From CAIZGX01 sp964385405 (GTDB lineage: Bacteria > Bacteroidota > Bacteroidia > Flavobacteriales_D > Sanyastnellaceae): 56,412 bases of DNA. The position numbers and the translations under genes were made by a program. The stretch spans positions 1 to 56,412 of the forward strand of contig CAYLOT010000016.1 of the NCBI GenBank assembly GCA_964385405.1, given 5' to 3'. Under the pieces are notes generated by a model. That model saw only the letters and a program-made list of their open reading frames with translations, did not search any database and had not been told where the DNA came from. Within the stretch, counting starts at the first letter, position 1; each line of letters begins with the position of its first letter. Of the stretch, positions 43,027-52,769 are shown one piece after another.

Positions 43027-43046
43027 AACAACTAACTACCTAATTT

Positions 43047-45878
43047 ATGAAGCAAAAAGGAATTTTCTTTTTACTACTTTTCTTTCCTTATTTTGGCTAT
43101 CGCTGTGCTGCTCAGATTTTAACATCGACACCAGCATTTCCAACTCAAACCGATCAAATAACTGTTTTCTACGATGCTACCTCTGGTAACGGAGATTTAT
43201 TGGGATACACACCGATTTACGCTCACACTGGTGTGATAACGAATAACAGTGTTGGGCCAAATGATTGGCAACATACTGTAGGAAATTGGGGAACCGCTGA
43301 TCCTGCAGTGCTCATGACACCCATGGGAAATAATATTCACAAGATTGTTATTACACCATCGACATTTTATAATTTGAATGTCGGTGAAACGGTTTCGAAA
43401 ATGATGTTCGTGTTCCGCAATGCTACAGGATCTGTAGTTGGAAGAAATGCTGATGGTAGTGATATTTATTTAACTATTTATCCTCCCGGATTCAACGCTT
43501 CGTTTTCACAGCCGGCAGCAGAATCTCAAATAGTGAATGCGAATCAAGTTGTTCCTGTAACAGCAAATTCTTCTTTAGCATCAAATATTACCATTTCTGT
43601 TAATGGAAATCAGGTTGCTTCCGGAACTGGGGTTACTACTTTGAACTACAATTTTAGTCAAAGTGTTCCGGGTGAATATACTTTATCAATGACAGCTGTA
43701 AATGGTTCAACTACGATAACAGATGAAAAAGTAATTATTATTCTTCCCCCAATTAATGTGGCATCCGCTCCGGCGGGAACAATAGACGGTATTAACATTG
43801 TTTCGCCAAATAGTGTTCGATTGCAGCTTTATGCACCAAACAAGAACTTTGTTTTTGCTATTGGTGATTTCAATAATTGGCAGTTGGATTTAAACTATCT
43901 TATGAATCGGACTCCAGATGGAAATACTTATTGGATAGATATTACCAATTTATCTCCAGGCACTGAATATCGTTTTCAATACTACATAGACATGGAGGGA
44001 ATGCGTGTTGCGGATGTTTACGCTGAAAAGATATTGGATGGTTGGAATGACAACTGGATTCCTGAAACCACTTATCCTAATTTAATTGACTACCCATCAG
44101 GACTTACATCTGAACCTGTTTCGGTATTTAGAACGGATCCTCCAGTTTTCAACTGGACAGATCAAAATTATGTTCGTCCTGCAAAAACGAAGTTGGTTGT
44201 TTATGAATTATTGGTTCGCGATTTCCTTGAAGACAGAACTTATGCTTCATTAACTGATTCATTGGATTATTTAGAAAATCTCGGCGTTACCGCTATTCAG
44301 TTAATGCCTATTAATGAGTTTGAAGGAAATGACAGTTGGGGATACAACCCTTCTTTTTATTTCGCTCCAGATAAAGCTTATGGTTCCTCTGAAGCGCTAA
44401 AGACCTTTGTGAATGAAGCGCACAATAGAGGAATTGCGGTTATTTTAGACATTGCTTTGAACCACAGCTTTGGTCAAAATCCGATGGTGCGAATGTATTT
44501 CGATGCGAACGCAGGTCAATGGGGACAACCGACTCCAAACAATCCTTGGTTCAACCCTACCCCTAAACATGATTTCAATGTTGGATATGATTTCAACCAT
44601 GAGAGCATTCAAACTAAAAATTTCACAAAACGTGTTATTGCTCATTGGCTTCAGAATTACCATATAGATGGATATCGTTTCGATTTATCGAAGGGTTTCA
44701 CACAGAATTTCACTCTTGGAAACATTGGCGCATGGGGTGCCTATGACCAAAGTCGCGTGAATATTTGGAACGATTACTACAATCACATGCAAACGGTTGC
44801 CCCTGGATCCTATGGAATTTTGGAGCATTTTGCCGACAATAGTGAAGAAACTGTCCTGAGTAACAATGGAATGATGTTTTGGGGAAATTTGAATCACGAA
44901 TATATGGAAGGTTCAATGGGATATTCTTCGAATTTTTCATGGGGAAGCTATCAGAACAGAGGATGGAACAATCCACACTTAATTACTTATGCGGAAAGTC
45001 ATGATGAAGAACGTATGATGTATAAAAACCTTCTTTACGGAGCAAGCAACGGATCCTACAACATTACCAATTTAAATACTGCCTTAAAGAGAGTTGAGCT
45101 TGCCCATTGTCTTTTACTTCCAATACCTGGACCTAAGATGATTTGGCAGTTCGGTGAATTGGGTTATGATTACAGTATCAATACTTGTTCTGATGGTGTA
45201 ACCATAAACACAGATTGTAGAACTGCTGCTAAGCCAGTGCGCTGGGACTATTGGGACAATCAAAATAGAAAACACCTTTACAAGGTAACAGCTGCTTTGA
45301 ATAATTTGAAGAAGACAGAACCTATTTTCTCAACAACCAACTTCAACATTGACTTGGGTGGATTTGGTAAGCGTATTCATTTGAATGGAACGAACAACGC
45401 TGTAGTTGTTGGAAATTTCCAAACAACAAGTTTGAATATGATACCCGGATTCCAACATACGGGTACTTGGTACGACTACTTTACAGGCAATGCGTTTCAA
45501 GTAAATGATTTGAATGCGTCTTTCTTCTATGAGCCCGGGGAATACCATATTTACACCGATTATCAATTAGCAGTTCCTGATTTGAACACCTCATTGGAAG
45601 AAGTAATGTCTTTCGCTAAATCTTCTTTCATGATTTGGCCGAATCCTGCAAACAATCGCGTTAACGTTGCATACAGCATGGTTCATGCGGCTCCAGTACA
45701 AATTGTATTGCGTGATTTAACGGGAAGAGTAGTTTCCTCTTTCAACACACAAGGTGTTTCAGGAATTAATCAATCTGAATGGAATTTATCTGCTGAAAAC
45801 ATTTCAGCGGGATCTTACATCATATCTGTTGAAACTGAAGGAAGAAGAGAATCGGCACCATTTATTTGGAATCCGTAA
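43047..45878 (+). CDS. T9SS-secreted GH13 alpha-amylase family enzyme
   Basis: The 943-residue protein has a signal peptide and an N-terminal beta-sandwich (about 22-150) similar in pattern to the last protein of the locus. A second Ig-like part and a CBM48/E-set domain (about 245-330, FAIGDFNNWQLDLN) follow. The GH13 barrel (about 370-790) carries region I DIALNHS, nucleophile Asp546 (GYRFD), acid/base Glu593 (ILEHF) and Asp653 (ESHDEE). The C-terminus (IWPNPANNRVNV, DLTGRVV, GSYIISVE) is a T9SS type A sorting domain. It probably hydrolyses starch- or glycogen-like polymer outside the cell and supplies the SusCD system just downstream. Confidence 0.93.
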   Translation: MKQKGIFFLLLFFPYFGYRCAAQILTSTPAFPTQTDQITVFYDATSGNGDLLGYTPIYAHTGVITNNSVGPNDWQHTVGNWGTADPAVLMTPMGNNIHKIVITPSTFYNLNVGETVSKMMFVFRNATGSVVGRNADGSDIYLTIYPPGFNASFSQPAAESQIVNANQVVPVTANSSLASNITISVNGNQVASGTGVTTLNYNFSQSVPGEYTLSMTAVNGSTTITDEKVIIILPPINVASAPAGTIDGINIVSPNSVRLQLYAPNKNFVFAIGDFNNWQLDLNYLMNRTPDGNTYWIDITNLSPGTEYRFQYYIDMEGMRVADVYAEKILDGWNDNWIPETTYPNLIDYPSGLTSEPVSVFRTDPPVFNWTDQNYVRPAKTKLVVYELLVRDFLEDRTYASLTDSLDYLENLGVTAIQLMPINEFEGNDSWGYNPSFYFAPDKAYGSSEALKTFVNEAHNRGIAVILDIALNHSFGQNPMVRMYFDANAGQWGQPTPNNPWFNPTPKHDFNVGYDFNHESIQTKNFTKRVIAHWLQNYHIDGYRFDLSKGFTQNFTLGNIGAWGAYDQSRVNIWNDYYNHMQTVAPGSYGILEHFADNSEETVLSNNGMMFWGNLNHEYMEGSMGYSSNFSWGSYQNRGWNNPHLITYAESHDEERMMYKNLLYGASNGSYNITNLNTALKRVELAHCLLLPIPGPKMIWQFGELGYDYSINTCSDGVTINTDCRTAAKPVRWDYWDNQNRKHLYKVTAALNNLKKTEPIFSTTNFNIDLGGFGKRIHLNGTNNAVVVGNFQTTSLNMIPGFQHTGTWYDYFTGNAFQVNDLNASFFYEPGEYHIYTDYQLAVPDLNTSLEEVMSFAKSSFMIWPNPANNRVNVAYSMVHAAPVQIVLRDLTGRVVSSFNTQGVSGINQSEWNLSAENISAGSYIISVETEGRRESAPFIWNP

Positions 45879-45903
45879 ACCACTATTTACAAACAATCAG
45901 TTA

Positions 45904-45941
45904 GTGTACCTTTAACACGAAGTGATTTCATTTTATATTAG
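45904..45941 (+). promoter_or_regulatory. susC promoter region with degenerate operator
   Basis: GTGTACCTTTAACAC (45904-45918) shares 10 of 15 positions with the amylase operator, including the GTGTAC half and terminal ACAC. A TATATTAG (45934-45941), one mismatch from TAnnTTTG, would be the -7 box, with the -33 contact falling inside the operator. The SusC start codon is at 45976. Confidence 0.42.
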
Positions 45942-45975
45942 CGCAACTTAAACCAAAACAAATTCTATTTTTTGT

Positions 45976-48900
45976 ATGTCAAAAATTTATAAAATTAGTT
46001 TGCTAAGCGTCTGTATAGCTCTGTTCTCCGCGATTTCATGGGGGCAATCTATTAGCGGTGTGGTAACGGATGAGGAAAATCGTCCTATTCCAGGAGCATT
46101 TATTCTTGTCAAAGGAACTTCCAATGGAACTGCGAGTGACCAAGTTGGAAATTACTCCCTTACTACAGGAGCAGGAACTTTCGAAATTGAAGTAAAAGCA
46201 CTCAACTTCACAACACTAACTAAAACAGTTACCGTTTCTGGAGCAGATGTTAAGCAAAACTTCAAATTGAATTCGGGTTCAATTACATTGGATAACATTG
46301 AAATTGTTGGATACGGAATTGAGCGCAACAGACCAAGCACAGGTTCCATAGCAAAAATTAGCGGTAAAGACATAAGTGCTATTCGCACACCAAGTTTTGA
46401 AGCGGCGCTTCAAGGTCAAGCTGCCGGATTGCAAGTTTCTCAAGGGTCTGGTATTGCAGGAGCGGGCTCATTGATTCGCATTCGCGGAACAGCCTCAGTT
46501 TCTGCAGGTGGAGACCCCTTGTATATCATTGATGGTATTCCAATGACGCAAGATTATTTCTTGCGTGGCAACAGTGGAGCATTGAACAACAACCCACTCG
46601 CAACCATTAATCCCAATGACATTGAAAAAGTTGAAGTGCGTAAGGATGCTGCAGCAGCCGGTGAATACGGATCACGTGCCGCAAATGGTGTAATTATTAT
46701 TACCACCAAACGCGCGAAAGAAAAGGGATGGAAATTCGATTACGGTATGAATGCTGGTATTGCAACACCAGCCTCTCGTCCAAACATGCTAAACACAGAA
46801 GAATACTTGCGTATTCGTCAAGAAGCTTGGGAAAACGACGGAGGTACGGGTTATGTTTGGTTGCCAAATTTGACATCTGCTACAGACGATGCTGCTACTC
46901 GTAAAGCTGCATATATGAAGGCCAGATTGACTGACACGGATTGGGTAAATGAAACTGTAGGCAGGGGCACCAAATATGGAACAAACTTTTCCGCTCGTTA
47001 CGGAGGAAAAAAACACAGTGTATTTTTCTCGCTTGGTTATGACGACAACCAAAGCTTTTTAAAGGGCAATAGCTACAAGCGTATATCTGCTCGTGTAAAT
47101 CCTGAATTCCGTTTAGGAGACAAGTTGAGATTGAATTTATCTCTTTCAGGTACGCGTGGTTTGAACCAACGTGTTGACGCTGCGTGGTCGGGTGGATTGG
47201 GAGATGCTATGTCTAACGCACTGCCATATTACCCAGTTTACCACACCGATACTACATTTAATGCAGCAGGTGAAGTGGTTAACAAACCCGGAGATTATTT
47301 CTATTGGAGAGACGAGTTCGGAAACGTGAAAAATCCGGTTGCTTATAGAGAGCAATTGCGTTGGACGACTGTTGAAGATCGTGTAATCAATACCGGTCGT
47401 TTGATCTATATGCCAAAGAAAAACTTGTTCATTATCGCTACGGGAGGTATGGACTGGATGCACATTGGAGAAAACAGATTAACTCCAGCTTCTTTTGATT
47501 TATCTAATGGACAAGGAAGTTTCAGTAATGATCAGCGCTTGGTTAGAAACTACAGTTACAATATTACGGCTGAATACAGTAAAGAACTAAAACCAGAATT
47601 GAATGCGTCAATTCTCATCGGGCACGAACTTCAACATTCAAAAACCAACTTCATTAACGATTACATTCCTAATTTGGATGAGACCGTTGCTGAATTCTCT
47701 GATGTTGAAAGTAATCCTGATACTCGAGTGCGTACCGTTGGAAATCCAAGTCAATTCAGCTTCTTAGGTTTCTTCGCGAAGTACAACATGAACTACAAAT
47801 CAAAGTACTTCTTTGAAGCAAGTGTTCGTCGCGATGGAAGTTCACGCTTCGGAGTAAACAACAAATTTGGTAATTTCCCTTCTGCATCTTTGGGATGGAT
47901 TATTTCTGAAGAAGGTTTCTTGAAAGACAATAAGACCATAAACTACATGAAGCTACGAGCAAGTTATGGTTTAACCGGAAACTCAGACATTCCAGCTAAT
48001 GCACAATATGCTTTATACAGTGCTCCGAATAATGGTATTTTTTATAATCAAAACCCTATCCTCTTCCCTACTCAAGCAGGAAATTCTAATCTGAGATGGG
48101 AAACAACGAACAATTTCTCAGTTGCTTTGGAAACCGGATTTTGGCAAGATCGTTTAACAGTAACCTTGGAAGGATATAGAAAGTACAGCCGCGACGTACT
48201 TATGAATGTAAGTCTTCCAGCAAGTACTGGATTTACAAACTTCTGGGACAACGTTGCAGAGGTTATGAATCAGGGTATTGAATTAACTACAATTGTTAAC
48301 TGGACAAAGAGCTCTAAGTTTACTGCACGCACAAGTGCTAACTTCTCATATAACTATAACGAGTTAGTAAGCATTGGAGATTACACTCCAGATGCTGTAT
48401 CGGGAGGAACGAATGACTCACGTGTATTGGTAGGTAAACCGATAGGTTCATTCTACCTCGTTGCGTTCGACCACATCGATGCTCAAACAGGTCTTCCTGT
48501 TTACATTACACCTGAAGGAAACTACACCACCGATTACGATAATAGCATTCGTAACTATGTGGGAAATGGCTTACCTAAAATGATGGGTGGTTTGACTCAA
48601 ACTTTTGGATGGAAGAATTTCACTCTATCAGCTTTGTTCACTTATAGCCTTGGTGCAAGAATATTTGATTCAAGCGCTAAGCGTCAATTGGGTGTTGTTA
48701 CAAGTTGGAACATGCGTGAAGAAATCCTTGATCGTTGGACTGCACCTGGTGATGAGTCAACTTTCGGAAGACTTACTTTGGATGAAACTACTTACGGATT
48801 GCCAGATGGTTTCCCATGGTGGAATACTTCTTTGTTCATGTATAAAGCAAACTTCATGCGTTTGAGAAACTTGGCTTTGGATTATACTTTCCCGAACGAA

Positions 48901-49104
48901 GTGACAAAGAAATTGAAAATGACCGGATTGAACATTGGTGTAAGCGTTACCAACTTGTTCACCATTACGAACTTCCCAGGTTTAGATCCTGAAGTGGTTC
49001 GTGACTTCGAAAACGCGCAAGACAGAAACTTAAGTCCTAACGTGACTTACTTAACGCCAATGCAAGAGCGTAGTTTCAACATTCGCTTAAACGCTAACTT
49101 CTAA
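45976..49104 (+). CDS. susC: SusC/RagA-family TonB-linked outer-membrane transporter
   Basis: The 1042-residue protein has a signal peptide ending near SWGQ. A carboxypeptidase-regulatory-like N-terminal domain (ISGVVTDEENRPIPGAFILV near 26), a plug domain (IEIVGYG near 108, IRIRGTASVSAGGDPLYIIDG near 167) and a long 22-strand barrel ending NIRLNANF with a terminal Phe follow. It imports SusD-captured oligosaccharides with TonB energy. Its neighbours (amylase, SusD) point to alpha-glucan oligosaccharides, but the barrel itself does not show substrate. It heads a four-gene operon. Confidence 0.95.
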   Translation: MSKIYKISLLSVCIALFSAISWGQSISGVVTDEENRPIPGAFILVKGTSNGTASDQVGNYSLTTGAGTFEIEVKALNFTTLTKTVTVSGADVKQNFKLNSGSITLDNIEIVGYGIERNRPSTGSIAKISGKDISAIRTPSFEAALQGQAAGLQVSQGSGIAGAGSLIRIRGTASVSAGGDPLYIIDGIPMTQDYFLRGNSGALNNNPLATINPNDIEKVEVRKDAAAAGEYGSRAANGVIIITTKRAKEKGWKFDYGMNAGIATPASRPNMLNTEEYLRIRQEAWENDGGTGYVWLPNLTSATDDAATRKAAYMKARLTDTDWVNETVGRGTKYGTNFSARYGGKKHSVFFSLGYDDNQSFLKGNSYKRISARVNPEFRLGDKLRLNLSLSGTRGLNQRVDAAWSGGLGDAMSNALPYYPVYHTDTTFNAAGEVVNKPGDYFYWRDEFGNVKNPVAYREQLRWTTVEDRVINTGRLIYMPKKNLFIIATGGMDWMHIGENRLTPASFDLSNGQGSFSNDQRLVRNYSYNITAEYSKELKPELNASILIGHELQHSKTNFINDYIPNLDETVAEFSDVESNPDTRVRTVGNPSQFSFLGFFAKYNMNYKSKYFFEASVRRDGSSRFGVNNKFGNFPSASLGWIISEEGFLKDNKTINYMKLRASYGLTGNSDIPANAQYALYSAPNNGIFYNQNPILFPTQAGNSNLRWETTNNFSVALETGFWQDRLTVTLEGYRKYSRDVLMNVSLPASTGFTNFWDNVAEVMNQGIELTTIVNWTKSSKFTARTSANFSYNYNELVSIGDYTPDAVSGGTNDSRVLVGKPIGSFYLVAFDHIDAQTGLPVYITPEGNYTTDYDNSIRNYVGNGLPKMMGGLTQTFGWKNFTLSALFTYSLGARIFDSSAKRQLGVVTSWNMREEILDRWTAPGDESTFGRLTLDETTYGLPDGFPWWNTSLFMYKANFMRLRNLALDYTFPNEVTKKLKMTGLNIGVSVTNLFTITNFPGLDPEVVRDFENAQDRNLSPNVTYLTPMQERSFNIRLNANF

Positions 49105-49115
49105 TTCGAACGAAC

Positions 49116-50498
49116 ATGAAAAAGATATCATACTTCATTATAGCTATTGGATTAGCTCTCGGAATTGCCTCATGTGAAAAAATGTTAGAATATCCGCCGG
49201 AAGGTGCAATTCTAGCTGAAGATGCACTAAAAACGCCCGACGATGCTCAGCGCCTACTGAACAGCTGCTACGACGTTATTGCAAATTTATTCGATGGTAA
49301 GTATCAGAACATCTGTGAACTGATGAGCGATAACATGGCCGAGCCTAATGGTTTAGATTTTAATGCCATTTACACACGTGAAACCAACTTCTTTACCCCA
49401 ACAACAAATGGTACGTATTCAGATTTTTATTACGCCATATACCGTTGCAACTCCTTGATTAAAAACTTCGATTTAATTGAAGGTTTAGAGGACTCAGAAA
49501 AGAGGCGTATGGAATCAGAAGCTCGCTTTCTGAGAGCTTTTTGTCATTTCAGTGTTGTTAAGGTTTGGGCTCAGCCTTATGGATACTCACCCTCAAATTC
49601 TCATTTGGGAATTATTTTAAGAAGAGAAGCAAGCAATGAACCTCTACCAAGAAGTACCGTTGCAGAATCATATGCCTTTATTATTGAAGATTTGGAATAT
49701 GCATATGCAAACCTTCCGGAAACCAACGGAAATTATGCAACTAAAAATGCAGCTGCAGGATTGTTAGCAATGGTTTACTTCCAAATGAACAATTATGTTC
49801 AAGCGGAACAATATGCTTCTTTGGTTATTAATTCTGGTGCTTATACGATGAGCGATACATTGGATCGTTTCCCTGCTACCCCAGCAATGAATCCTGAAAC
49901 TATTTTTGGAATTGTAAGTTCAAACCCTGGAGCTACCAATATTGATCAACGTACTGACAATTTCATTGGTAACTATAACGCGGGTGGTGTGCTTCCTCCA
50001 AACTTAATGTTTTCAAATGAATTGTACCAATTCACCAACTTGAATAGCGCAGATGATCGTTTAGGTTGGATGCAGTCTAGTGTTGGGCAGTATAGAAACA
50101 CCCGCTTTGAGGACAAAGTTTTCTTCAATATTCCAATTATCTACCTGACCGAATTAAAATTGATTCGTGCCGAATGTTTGGGTGAAATGGGTGGTGATTT
50201 AACTGTTGCTATCAACGACATTAACGATGTTCGTGACCGTGCTTTTGGTGTTGGTTTAAATGATCTTTCTTCTTCGTCAACAGCTTCTGAAGTAATTGCA
50301 GCTGCGCGCAGAGAATACCGAATTGAGACCATGGGCGAAGGAAAATGGATTAATCAATTGAAGCGAATTGGAGCAAAAGGAGAAAACGTTGTTGTTCGCA
50401 ATGCACCATGGAACTGTCCAGGTATGGCACTTCAATTTCCGAATAGTGAGTTCACATCTGCCTTATTTGTAGGGAATCCGGAAGGAGGATGCAACTAA
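49116..50498 (+). CDS. susD: SusD/RagB-family surface nutrient-binding lipoprotein
   Basis: The 460-residue protein has a lipobox signal (LGIASC, Cys about 20). The SusD fold follows with TPR-like helices (EGAILAEDALKTPDDAQRLL near 29, ESEARFLRAFCHFSVVKVWA near 131). It binds glycan at the surface and closes over SusC. The gene starts 11 bases after susC. A palindromic hairpin lies just after its stop and may set the level of the downstream genes. Confidence 0.95.
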   Translation: MKKISYFIIAIGLALGIASCEKMLEYPPEGAILAEDALKTPDDAQRLLNSCYDVIANLFDGKYQNICELMSDNMAEPNGLDFNAIYTRETNFFTPTTNGTYSDFYYAIYRCNSLIKNFDLIEGLEDSEKRRMESEARFLRAFCHFSVVKVWAQPYGYSPSNSHLGIILRREASNEPLPRSTVAESYAFIIEDLEYAYANLPETNGNYATKNAAAGLLAMVYFQMNNYVQAEQYASLVINSGAYTMSDTLDRFPATPAMNPETIFGIVSSNPGATNIDQRTDNFIGNYNAGGVLPPNLMFSNELYQFTNLNSADDRLGWMQSSVGQYRNTRFEDKVFFNIPIIYLTELKLIRAECLGEMGGDLTVAINDINDVRDRAFGVGLNDLSSSSTASEVIAAARREYRIETMGEGKWINQLKRIGAKGENVVVRNAPWNCPGMALQFPNSEFTSALFVGNPEGGCN

Positions 50499-50501
50499 AG
50501 A

Positions 50502-50519
50502 GGCGAAAAATTTTTCGCC
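50502..50519 (+). promoter_or_regulatory. Intra-operon hairpin after susD
   Basis: GGCGAAAAATTTTTCGCC is an 18-base perfect palindrome four bases after the susD stop. As RNA it would fold with a short A/U loop. It lacks a T tail, so it looks more like a stability or attenuation element between susCD and the two downstream genes than a full terminator. Confidence 0.45.
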
Positions 50520-50549
50520 CGTATTGAATAAATGTAAAAAGTACAAAAT

Positions 50550-51035
50550 ATGAAATCGATAAAAATATTTTTGATGATAGCCTTAACTACAGGTTTGTTC
50601 GCTGGTTGTAAGCCTGAAACAACCGGTGAGTTGGGAGAGCCCTCGGATAAGTTGCAAGGAATGGGTGGCACTTGGGAGCTTACCTCTTTCATTCAACAAG
50701 ATCCAAACAACCCAATTTTGGAAGAGCGTGATTTAAGTGAGTTCTATTTGGTGGCAGGTGTGGAACCTATGCGCATTACATTAGATGTGGAAAATCAGAC
50801 ATATAGTGTTACCATAACTGAAGGAAAGAATTTCTTCGGTGAAAGTGGCACATGGTCTTTGGATGACAACCTTGCCCCTTCTTCAATCACACTTATGAAC
50901 GCAAATGACACACTTGAGTTGTTCCTTGGAAATATGGTGCTTCCTACCAGCAACAATATGGGGTTACAGTACCACAGAACGTGTTCAGATGGATTCAAGA
51001 ATGTGATTTATAAGTTTAACTTCCAACGCATCTAA
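50550..51035 (+). CDS. DUF5004-like lipoprotein of the SusCD operon
   Basis: The 161-residue protein has a lipobox signal (TGLFAGC, Cys about 20). The mature sequence carries a lipocalin-like pattern (GGTWELTSFIQQD near 40, GESGTWSLDDNLAPSSI near 97) resembling DUF5004 lipoproteins that often accompany SusCD pairs. It is probably displayed on the surface with SusD. The gene is 51 bases after susD and two before the next gene. Confidence 0.75.
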   Translation: MKSIKIFLMIALTTGLFAGCKPETTGELGEPSDKLQGMGGTWELTSFIQQDPNNPILEERDLSEFYLVAGVEPMRITLDVENQTYSVTITEGKNFFGESGTWSLDDNLAPSSITLMNANDTLELFLGNMVLPTSNNMGLQYHRTCSDGFKNVIYKFNFQRI

Positions 51036-51037
51036 TC

Positions 51038-51865
51038 ATGAAAAAGATATTATTTACCCTTGCTGCATTCGCAATTTCTGCTGTCGGATTTTCACAAGCA
51101 GCATTCGTATTCCCCTCACCTACCAATGCAAATGCTACTATGGATTTGTACATTGATGTGGCTCAAACTACAGGAGGACTAAAAACTATTTTAGGAAATC
51201 ATCCCGAAGAAATAGACTCTGTTTATATGTGGACATGGCAGCCAGCTGGACCTTCTTGTGGAAACGGCGAATGGGGAAATTCAAATACATGCATGCGCCT
51301 GACACACGTGAGCGGACTATTGTACAAGATGACATTTGTTCCAACGACCTATTATGCATGCACTCCTCTGCAGTTGTTTCAAAACGGTATCTCATGCTTG
51401 GCAAAATTGAAGAATGGTAACGCATATAGTTCCGATGGAGTTGGTGAGGCGAAAACTGAGGATTTGCATGTAGACATTGTGCCTGCATTATGCGCAGACC
51501 GCATTTGCTTTTTTCCGGAAGCAGCAAAACAAGACGATTTCTTCAGCATTAGCTATGACAATTCACAAGAGACAGACGTGAATTTGCAAAATTTGGGAGC
51601 AGATGATTGTTACATTTTCCTTCGCGCGTTTACAGGAACCTTTACATTCTTTGATGTTGCGCCACTTGCTAACGTGACCTCTACCCCATCTCTTAAGATG
51701 ACCGAGATTGCGCCTGGTAAATTTAGAAAAACATTTATTCCTGAAGATTTTATGCCGATTCCGGAAGGATCTACCATTACAAAAATTGGTTTTTACATTG
51801 TTAAACCCGGGTATACACCAAATCCTCCCCCTTATCAATATTATTATCCATTGAACTGTCAGTAA
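51038..51865 (+). CDS. SusE/SusF-like secreted glycan-binding candidate
   Basis: The 275-residue protein has a signal peptide ending near GFSQ and no lipobox. It seems to contain two related beta-sandwich halves: GLLYKMTFVPTTYYACTPLQ (about 91) and APGKFRKTFIPEDFMPIPEG (about 227). The N-terminal domain of the secreted amylase has the matching segment NNIHKIVITPSTFYNLNVGE. It is therefore likely to be a carbohydrate-binding partner in the position of SusE/F. The gene is two bases after the DUF5004-like gene and is followed by a strong terminator. Homology is by eye only. Confidence 0.65.
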   Translation: MKKILFTLAAFAISAVGFSQAAFVFPSPTNANATMDLYIDVAQTTGGLKTILGNHPEEIDSVYMWTWQPAGPSCGNGEWGNSNTCMRLTHVSGLLYKMTFVPTTYYACTPLQLFQNGISCLAKLKNGNAYSSDGVGEAKTEDLHVDIVPALCADRICFFPEAAKQDDFFSISYDNSQETDVNLQNLGADDCYIFLRAFTGTFTFFDVAPLANVTSTPSLKMTEIAPGKFRKTFIPEDFMPIPEGSTITKIGFYIVKPGYTPNPPPYQYYYPLNCQ

Positions 51866-51888
51866 TAATGGTTAATTCATGACAGTAT

Positions 51889-51920
51889 AAAGAGGTGAAT
51901 TCAGTTCGCCTCTTTTTTTT
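51889..51920 (+). terminator. Terminator of the SusCD operon
   Basis: An 11-bp stem with one G-T pair (arms 51889-51899 and 51905-51915) and loop TTCAG is followed by a run of T. It closes the susC-to-SusE/F-like unit. Confidence 0.85.
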
Positions 51921-51935
51921 GTTTACATTCGAAAT

Positions 51936-52682
51936 ATGAAATCACTATTCAATGCGCGTGTATTTGCATCTCTGGCTGTTGGAGTATGCGTTATTCTTTC
52001 GGCATATGTCCTCATGAGAGGATACCGTGATCGAAACGGAAAAGACAATGTTATACATGTTACCGGAATGGGTAGTCGAAATTTTGACTCTGACTTAATT
52101 GTATGGCGGGGCTCCTTTTCAAAAACGAGTAACGACCTAGCAGCTGCCTCTGCTGCGCTAGAGTCTGACCGAAATACCATAAAAAATTATTTAACGGGAA
52201 AGGGAATTCAGGAGAATGAGATAGTTTTCTCAGCTATGGAGATCAATAAGAATTATGATGATATTCGCAATTCCGAGGGTGATATTGTTGGATCTGTATT
52301 GACTGGCTATAGCCTTTCGCAAATGGTAACTATTGAATCTTCTGAAGTTTCAAAGGTTGAGCAGATTTCTAGAGAGGTAACTGAACTGATTGCCTCAGGT
52401 GTTGAGTTTTACTCTGAAAGTCCGGAGTTCTATTACACCAAATTGGCCGAGTTGAAAATTGAAATGGTTTCTGAAGCAACAGCCGATGCTCGTCTTCGCG
52501 CCGAAAAGATTGCACAGTCATCGGGAGGTGCTCTGGGAAATCTTCAAAGTGCAGAAATGGGTATTTTCCAAATTGTGGGTCAGAATACCGATGAGGATTA
52601 TTCGTGGGGTGGTGCTTTCAATACTTCATCTAGAAGAAAGACCGCTTCGATTACAATGCAGCTGAATTTTGAGATTGATTAA
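51936..52682 (+). CDS. SIMPL domain (DUF541) protein
   Basis: The 248-residue protein has an N-terminal signal anchor (ASLAVGVCVILSAYVLM). A SIMPL domain follows: VIHVTGMGSRNFDSDLIVWRG near 39, a pair of helical/beta segments, and the conserved ATADARLRAEKIAQSSGGALGNL near 180. The role of SIMPL proteins is unclear; some are periplasmic or surface proteins involved in stress or signalling. It starts after the SusCD terminator and upstream of GT2, with no clear operon. Confidence 0.8.
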   Translation: MKSLFNARVFASLAVGVCVILSAYVLMRGYRDRNGKDNVIHVTGMGSRNFDSDLIVWRGSFSKTSNDLAAASAALESDRNTIKNYLTGKGIQENEIVFSAMEINKNYDDIRNSEGDIVGSVLTGYSLSQMVTIESSEVSKVEQISREVTELIASGVEFYSESPEFYYTKLAELKIEMVSEATADARLRAEKIAQSSGGALGNLQSAEMGIFQIVGQNTDEDYSWGGAFNTSSRRKTASITMQLNFEID

Positions 52683-52769
52683 CACTGCATTGTTTCAATA
52701 TCGCTAGAAAAGTTTTTATCGAATGTGGCTTTAGCCGTATTTTCGCCACCTAACTAAACCCTCAATACA

